Below are positions 53,801 to 62,800 of a stretch of DNA of 64,000 bases, piece by piece. The DNA is from Strongylocentrotus droebachiensis (taxonomy: Eukaryota; Echinodermata; Echinoidea; Camarodonta; Strongylocentrotidae). Made by a program: the position numbers and the translations under genes. Numbering within the stretch: position 1 is the stretch's first letter; each line of letters begins with the position of its first letter. The notes beneath the pieces are model-generated. The model did no database searches, was not told where the DNA came from, and saw only the letters and a program-made list of their open reading frames with translations. Location: the NCBI GenBank assembly GCA_035222895.1, contig JAVYIG010000113.1, forward strand, positions 647,501 to 711,500. Reading direction: 5' to 3'.

Positions 53801-56800
53801 TTGGAAGAAGATATTGCAAGTAACAAATGTCTTCCTTTAGGATTGTAGAGCTTATATTGCAAAAATGGTTTTACGTAACTCATACATAGATGAACATGTC
53901 ATGTCCTTTTTCCCTAAAATTATTGCATAGCTAATAAAGTCATATCTTTTCAACAACCAATACAGGTCCCCATGTTTCAAATTGAATCCTCAATTAATAT
54001 ATATTTACCATAGCCACATCCAAATCTACATTAGGCTTATAGAAAACGTTATCATGAATGTTAAGAGCAGAGTCTGTAAATGCTTTGGTGCCACCAAGTT
54101 TTTTGAAGAGTTGGTTAAAACAACTTCAAAGTGTTACAACATTTTCCTTAGAATAATGTTTTTATTGTGAATTGGGCATAAAACTATATTCAATGGGGGC
54201 ACACTTGAAAATGAGGTTACCTGTTTTAGGGTTTAAACTAGATGGAACTTCAACTGCGCGCAGTCGAAATGATGCCTCCGTCATAGAGCAATTTTACAAA
54301 CCAAAACAGAAGAAATTTTTCAAATTCAAGTTCAATTGTAATCCATCAACAGGTTCTCAGAATATCGTGATTACAAGCAATTTCTCATGTACATATATGA
54401 CCCTTTGATCTGTGACCTCATGACCCTAAAATCTACTCAGTTCATTGGCTCTGCAAGATGTTCAGAGTTAAATAGTAATCCATCTGTCAGTTCTAATGAG
54501 AATGCGTTCACAAGCTATTTTTGCATACATATTGAGCCGCATGACCTTTGACCTTGACCTCATGACCCCAAAATCTAATCAGTTCATCGGCTCTGCAAGT
54601 AACATACATGACCCAAGTTTGGCAGGAATCCATCAATCGGTTCTTTAAATAACGCGATCACAAGCTATTTTTGCATACATAATGAGCCCTGTGACCTTTG
54701 ACCTCGTGACCCCAAAATCTAATCAGTTCATCGGCTCTGTAAGATACATACATGACCAAAGTTTGGCAGGAATCCATCAATCGGTTCTTCAGATAACGCG
54801 ATCACGAGCTGTTTTTGCATACATAATGAGCCCTGTGACCTTTGACCTCGTGACCTCAAACTCTAATCAGTTCATCGGCTCTGTAAGATACATACATGAC
54901 CAAAGTTTGGCAGGAATCCATCAATCGGTTCTTCAGATAACGCAATCACGAGCTGTTTTTGCATACATAATGAGCCCTGTGACCTTTGACCTTGTGACCC
55001 CAAAATCTAATCAGTTCACCGGCTCTGTAAGATACATACATGACCAAAGTTTGGCAGGAATCCATCAATCGGTTCTTTAGATAACGCGATCACGAGAACG
55101 GGACGTACGGACGTACGTACGTACGGACGGACAACCTGGAAACATAATGCCTCCGGCTTCTTAGTAACGGAGGCATAAAAATACATTCTCGGTCGCAAAA
55201 AGCTGTTTCTCACTATTATTCAGTGTGATCTTATGCTCACAGAATGGAAGGGGTTTAAAATCAACTACAATACCTGAGAGGGGGACGGAAGGGCAAGATG
55301 GCCGGACAGACGGCTGGACTGAAGGTCCTTGGGACCGGGAATGAACGGTAGAGGGGGAAGGATGGATTTCCTCTTCTTCCGTGGTGGTGTCTTTGAAGTA
55401 GAGTCCTTAATAACATCAACCGCTGAAACCTCAGCGTCTGCATAAACTTCAGCATCTGTCGGCCTCTTGGACACAAAATTTAGCATTGTTCTCACTTTAG
55501 GTTTAGACCCTGATGGGGCAGTTGAGGCTGATGAAAGGCTAGTGGACTGATCTGTAGATCCATGAGTGCTTTCTACAGGGTCAGGTGTGATGTCAGCAGG
55601 CTTGGGTTTTGTCATGAAGGCTGTAATGGATTTGCTGGGAAGGGTTCCTGCTTGAGCAGACGAGCTGAGCTTACTGAGCTGAATTCCAACCTGTTGACAA
55701 TGTTCACACATAAATAAACGTTAATACAAGCATTCTCTCGTGTCTACATCTTGAACCTCTACATCTTTGCATTCTCTCTGAATGACTTGGATGTCATCAG
55801 TGACATTCTAGAGATAACACGACCTTGCCTTGACCTCACATAATATCCTTTGACCTTTGAACTTACTCCTCTCATATCTATGGCTGTGATATCTTCTTCC
55901 TTGAGAAGTATTCTGCTTTCTTTCCTGATCTCCTTGACCTCATCTGTGGCTTTACCTCTTGTACATGACACTGAGTTGTTTTCGAAAAGACAACTGAACT
56001 TACCAAGAATCTAAGACATTTCCTTGTTCTACAACTTACCCCTCTCATATCTACAGCTGGGACCTGTAGTTCCTTCAGAAGTTTCTTGCTCTCTTTCTGG
56101 ATCACCTGGACATCCTCCGTAGCTTGACCCAGGGTACAGGACCTTGCCTTGTCCTCGCATATGCCATGACCCATGAACTTTGAACTTTCTTTTGGGGCAT
56201 CAGGGTGACGAACCTACAAGGTGCAAGGGTAAAATGTGACATGAATATACCTAAGAATACTCCTAGACACCTTCATCCTGCACAATTACCACTTGACAAC
56301 TTTGCCTCGGACAATGATTGACATGGCAACTTACTCACCTCCAAGAAATGAAAGACGCAATGTGAGAGAGATGAAGAAAGAGAGAAACAGAGGGGGAGCA
56401 GACAAAAAGGAAAGATTTTAATAGAAATATGATAGAGAGAGAAAGAGAGGGCGGGGAAGGAGTGATTAAATACAAGAGGGCAGACAAGCCGATGTATTTT
56501 GCAAGAGTAAGAGAAAGGGAAATGGAGAGAGGGGAAGAGAGGGAGATAGAGGGGAGAGGAAAAAGGAAAGGGAGAGGAAGAAGGAGAGAACAGAAAAAAA
56601 GAAAGAGAGAGAACGTTCCTGTATGAGATCACATACCTTTAGTTTAATAGTAATAGTCCTGGCAAGCATCTTGATTGCTGTAAGTCTCTTGTGGACCTCT
56701 GCTGCCAGCTCTGAGATGAACTTCTCTGAGTCACTTTCCTGAAATATTTGATAGACAAACAAATAAATCTCATCTCATTTCATACGGCGTCTCAAGTTTT

Positions 56801-59800
56801 GAACCGTAGAGACCAATAATCACAGTGCACCTGCAGCTGCATAGAGTATTCCAAAAGCCTAAGAATGCACCACATTTACATACATTAATCTTTTAATAAG
56901 AGGGGGGGGGGGGGGAATTGTTGCACTTCCCTGAAAAATAAATAACAATTACATTATTATTTAATGCTTATATGAAAGCTACCATTTGAAGCTCGAAGTT
57001 CACTTAAAGAAGCTAGGCGGAGAAATTTCACATGATCACTCAAAATGGGCAAATTACACATGTCCGGATAGCGTAGACCAATTAGAACACACCCATTCTG
57101 GTCTAAAGTCTTGTGAAAATAAATGAAACGCGGTAAGAAGCTTTTTCCAAGAACCTCCTCAAACTTCTATTCCTGGCTTGAACAGTTTGTTCGCGCAGCA
57201 GGCCGATTATGACGCCACTGGTTGGGCACGATCGCAATTATAGGCCTCAAGCTCGCCTCTCGCACAGCTCGTGTGCGGTATTTTGCATAGGCATATACGT
57301 AAACATTATCCAGACTTCGCATGCTTCATATCCTGACAAGAAAGTGGAATAACAATCTCTAGAAATCATGTAATTACATATAATATTAAGCAAATTTAGG
57401 TTATATAATACGAGGGGTGAATCGTGCAATTCGATTTGTCCAAATACCCTTCCGTTCTGTGTAATTTGCTGAGGTGTTTTGCATTTGTTCGGTCATCATG
57501 CCTTGCCCTTGGCGTGATAGTGATTGCTGTTGATTATATACGGAGACCATATGATGAGTGAATCGCGAGCTTCCCTTTGCATGTTTATGTCCTGCAGCTG
57601 CAGTTCTATTTATGAATGGTGCATATTTGTAGTTGATTTTCACCAAATATAACCTCACATCTGATCGTCTTTGTTTTGTTATCCGTGAAATTTGCTAAAG
57701 AGCCCTACATCCCGACAAATTCGAAAATGTCTCGCCCAGTCACCCCAGTGACAATTAAGGTGCATGACAGATTGATCGCCAGTTGAGCGGGGCCTGGGGA
57801 GCTGAGCGGCAGCTGGCAGCTCAGCCAGCTCGCGCAGCCTATCACTGGACTTGCACCAGCATCGACGCCGTCTTCTCCAAATTGTTTTCTTTTTTCCATC
57901 TGTCCTACACCCCCATCATCATCATCGTCACTATCAGTACCACTGTCACTAGTTGTGGAGCTGTGCTCATCAACTTCGAATTCTAAATCGAGTAAAACCT
58001 CTTCTTCGAGCTCGGACATTTTGATCAGATATTTAGCGTTCGAGTGGCGTTTGTATACGTAAAATGCATGCAGGCGAGAGTTGTGCGAGAGCTCTTGGGA
58101 GCGCTCTCGCGCTCATGTGCCCAACCTCCTACGTCACAAATCGTACGTCACAATAGCAGGCCGATCGAGGGCGGAATAATTGGGTAGTAATTTCACCACT
58201 TTTAATAGCAGATAAGTCAATTCTGTAACAATTTTTGATAACTAAATAGAACCATTAGAAAGATTGTAACATTAACTTTGCAATGATACCAACATTATTA
58301 AGGTTAAAAGCCTTTTGAAACCTTCGCTCTGCTTCTTTAAGTGATTCATGCAAGTCTGCCTACACAGATTTCATCTAAACATTTGTGTGTGATATCTTGA
58401 GAAATGAGTACAGTTAACTCTGCACAAGAGCACTTTTAACCAAAGTCGAATCAATTTTTTTTCTTCTCTAAACCATGCACAAAATGTGTTAATTACACTT
58501 CCTGAGCCAAATTCTGCATCATAAACTATATTTTTGAGGTCCCGACGGATTTGAGTTATCCAGAGTCGACTGTAATGGTCAGTTGATAATTATGCGCTTT
58601 GATGCTACCCACCTGTTTGAATCGGATGCCATAGTTCACCTCTGCCGATACAGATTTCCTCTCCTGCTCCTGTCGTATCGGTCGATCATCCAGCCCCCGG
58701 CAGAATCCGTAGAGCAACTGACCGGTCTTCTGTCCAAACTCCTTCTGTACGTTTCCCAAGGACAGCTGCTGTAGGTCAGCACAGGTCTTGATTTCCAAGG
58801 TCTCCATCTTGCGAGTTGTGGATCGCCCAACCCCTGTTGGTCATCAAATAGATAAAAACTGGTCATTCTCTCAGTTCCCTACACGGAAATATACATATGT
58901 AGTAGATGGTCAACAGGAAGGCGGTACCTATTACAGTGTACAACATTTTGCATAAGCATAGAAATCATATGGCCTCGATTTTGGGAGTTATGGTCCATCC
59001 CATCTACGTTGGTCAATGGTCATTATAAGAAATTTAAACAAAACACTTCACTTCTACATACAATGAAGCACATGAATGAGCACATTTTTTGCTTCATCAC
59101 TATAAATTAAAACTTATCACTTATGTTTAAAGCCCCACTGCACTACTTATAGCTACTTGCACCCTCTATATAGCAAACAATACCTAATCAGTGCCTGCAC
59201 GATCCCCTTTTTCTTATGTTAATTGAGAGCTGATTTGATGAGATAACCACCTGCCAGTGACCTTCAGGGAGGTCTAATCCCACCTTGCCAAACTAGTGCA
59301 AACGGGCTATAAGAAAGGGTTTTTTTTAGTCTTTAAAAAAGAAGGAATTTACAATCAGATGGATGAATTATCTACAGGAGAATTAATACTAAACTTGTCT
59401 GAAAGACAATGAACTTCATTCTCAGAGAGAAATATCTGATTAATACCTGGCAAGTCTTTGACTGGTTGGGTTCTGATGAATGCATCTGCAGCATGAGGCT
59501 CTACGATGAACTGTCCATTGGGTTTGGCCACTCGGGTCGCCATTCTTGCAAGAAGGATGTTCGATGCTAAAGTAAAGAGAAAATGCAGAAAACATTACTA
59601 AACATATAAAAACCCATAGTCAGTTTTGCTAAGCTCCCAAAATCTTCTGTTAGATTTTTTTTTTTTTTTGTTGATTAATAACAGAGCAATCAAGCTATTG
59701 TGTCTCATGATACGATACTCACTACATGTCAGCTTTCAGTATATCTGATCTTTTAATTAAGCATAGATCAGGCTACATAGGAAGTGATGGGACATGTTTG

Positions 59801-62800
59801 ATGTCAATTGTGTTCTGAATCAAAATACTCGGTAACGTAAAGGGATAAAATAACTATATAGTTGGACTTGCTCTGCATGTTACTAGTAAAACTAAAGCTG
59901 CTGTGACTTTGTTCAAATTTTCTTTTTAAAGATTGCATTATCAACCATATCAGACTCAGTGCCTTGGAGACATTCAAAATTCAATGTAAATTGCAAAGGC
60001 TCCAAATATGTCTCATATGTATTCACTCAGGGTGGTCCACAAGGGCATTTAAACATACATGTAACAGAGACAGGTTTGACATGCTAATTGTACAGTTTTG
60101 AAAATCAGCTACAGCTTTCGACTGAACAAGTTTGAAATTCTGCAACAGGTTAATGTTCAGCCTCAACCAAAGGTATTTACAGTGTATGAAATTTTGGTTA
60201 GAAAGTGCTTCAAGAAATGGCTCATTTTGCACCAGAAGGCCTCTCAGAACCTTAGAGCCTCAGCAAGCCCTGGACCCAGGCTTCAAAGGACTTTCTGCTT
60301 CGCATACAGCAGTTCATACTCGTTCCAGTTTTACATGATTGAGGACCACCCTGGTTCCACTGAATAAGTATACCAGACAGCGACCTACCTATTCCTGCAG
60401 AGGCATTGCACTGCGTTTGATCTTTGATCTCCTTCCTCAGCGTCTGAACAAACTCTTCAGCAGAGGCTTTGGTGTCTCTCAAGATCCCTGAGATGTCAAC
60501 AAACATTTCATCACAGCTCACTGCCTCAATGTCATGCGTGTAGCTGCAAGGAAAGAATAAAATATAGCAGTCGATGTTAAATCAACAGTTTTGTAGGGAG
60601 ATATTAAAGGTCTTTCGCGATATTCGATCAGTATGATGATGAGGTGAATATGTGCTCTGACTGGTTCAGCTAGTTTAAGTCTGCCAAGACCAAATTGATA
60701 ATCAGCCTTCTTCAATAAACTTTGAATTTTTGAAAGCTCTGTCTCGGAACAAAATCTAAAAATTTAATGTGGATTTCTTAATCACTTTTGATGATTTTAT
60801 AAATTTGACAGAATTCTCATTTTTATTGTTTTTGTTGGGCTCTATTTTCAGTTGCTCTTTTTAGAGTCCTAAGGGCTAACTACCATTGATATCCCATCAC
60901 CATGCCCCCCCCCCCCCACCCCCTCCCCTTCCCTTTTTCAACAAAGTTTCTTCAGATATTGTACAGTGTATATCATTTGCCACAATGACATCTTTGAGGA
61001 ATAAGACAGCACTGAATACCACTCCTCACCTGGCAACAATGTCATACAGTTTCTGTGAGACTCTCTTGTAGCCGTCAAAGTCATAGGGAATCGTCTGGAG
61101 TTCAGGGCACAGTGACTTGGCCCTCCCCATGAACATACCATTCTTCACGCCCGCCTTCCTAGCTACGTAGTTACAAGATGCAATCTCAGCCATTGAATGA
61201 AAGGTTTCCTTGGGTTTGCCACTGGACAAAGACGATGATGCGCCTCCTGCTGTACCTGTCACTCTGGCGTCTGAAGAACTGTTGCTCTGATCCTCCTTGT
61301 GGTTCTGGCGTGCGGCTTCAGACCCATACTTCTTCTCATAGTACTCGCGCTCAAACTGACTGATTTCCTGCCTCTGTTCAGACATGCCACTCTGTCCTTT
61401 GGAGTGTGTCACTGCCACAGGCTTGTCCACCAGGTCAGGGCGTTTGATCAGTCCAACAGATACAAAGAAACAGTCCATGTCAATATGCATGATCCTTCTC
61501 ACCTTCTCTTTTACTTTTGTGGTCTTTGATGAACCTGTTGCCTGGTGTTCATTTTCTTTGGGATCTATCATGGCATCCTCACTCCAGTGTCGATCATCAT
61601 CCTCTGTACCAGCCACTCCAAGTTCACATTTCTTCGCCTGTCTTTGGCTCTTTCCTTCTTTCATGATGGCTAGGAGCCTCTGCCTTCCTGGAAACGTGGT
61701 ATCTCCGTTGCTCTGGAGTTCATTAACATAGGCCTTGCACTCCGCTCCCCATGTGGATATGTAATGCAGCCGGGAGTTGCTGTAAAACTCTGAGAGGAAG
61801 TTGGCGTCACCCGCTGTAGCAATACCAAACGATCTATTGGCTCTGCCCTGGACATTTGCATCCACTGCGGCAAGACTCTTGTCTGCTTTTGAGAGTGTCG
61901 AACCTTCATCATGTTCCTGTTCTTGAGAGACATCATCACTTCCTCCTTCCTCTGGAGCTGCTTTAGGAATAGGTGCTGGAATACTCAGAGCATCGGGTTT
62001 GACCTGTGGTCCTTTGGAAAACTGCAGTACTGCTTGGTTTTGCCGTGAAGACCTATCTGTGTACAGCTCATAGGGCAAGGAAGGAAGCAGGCGACCAGCC
62101 TCGATACTGCAGAGTGAAAAATTCAAAATAAAAATATGTCTTCCGCCATTTTCCTGATCATTCAACACACACACAAATGCTTATGATGGATGTCTACTAA
62201 ACAACTTGCTTGTCTACAAGGAAGAGTAAGAACTTCAAATCAAAATAATTTAATTTCTTTCTTGAATGGCAATTAAAATTGCAGTTTGGAAAATAAATAT
62301 AGTGCTTAGTATATGATGAAGCTAAATCTTAATTTTAACACACATCTGGATGGACCTTGGTCTTGTACCAAGCCTAAGAGAATAAGGGAGCTTGGCAGTG
62401 AGTACATTAGGTCAACTGCAGAGTAGGGCTGGTGGCTCAGTGGTAGAGCCTAGAGTTACTGGGTTCAAAACCAAGTCATAAGTCATCAATCCTCATAACC
62501 AAATCCCTTGGAGAAGACTTTAAATTACCAGTCCTCCGGATGTTTACTGACAAGCATACACACAGGTAAATACAAACCATCCAACCAACCATTTTCACAG
62601 GTTAATAATAATAATAATAATCTTTAATGGTCCACGCCAAATTTTATTAAACCGAAACGGAAATTTGTTTTGCCCAATCATAACCAAATCCCTTGGAGAA
62701 GACTTTAAATTACCAGTCCTCCGGATGTTTACTGACAAGCATACACATGCTTTCTTAGGTCAGTCAGGTAAATACAAACCATCCAACCAACCATTTTCAC

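Noticed and set aside
54682-55080. 132-codon frame in the REV1 intron, plus strand
   Set aside because: It is created by three units of a 144-bp repeat (divisible by three). The sequence is non-coding in its diverged units.
56273-56632. 119-codon Ser/Pro/Phe frame on the minus strand and its Glu/Arg counterpart on the plus strand
   Set aside because: Mirror images of a GA/CT-rich tract between REV1 exons.
61299-61731. Plus-strand frames opposite the large REV1 exon
   Set aside because: Shadows of the minus-strand coding sequence, which has clear REV1 motifs.
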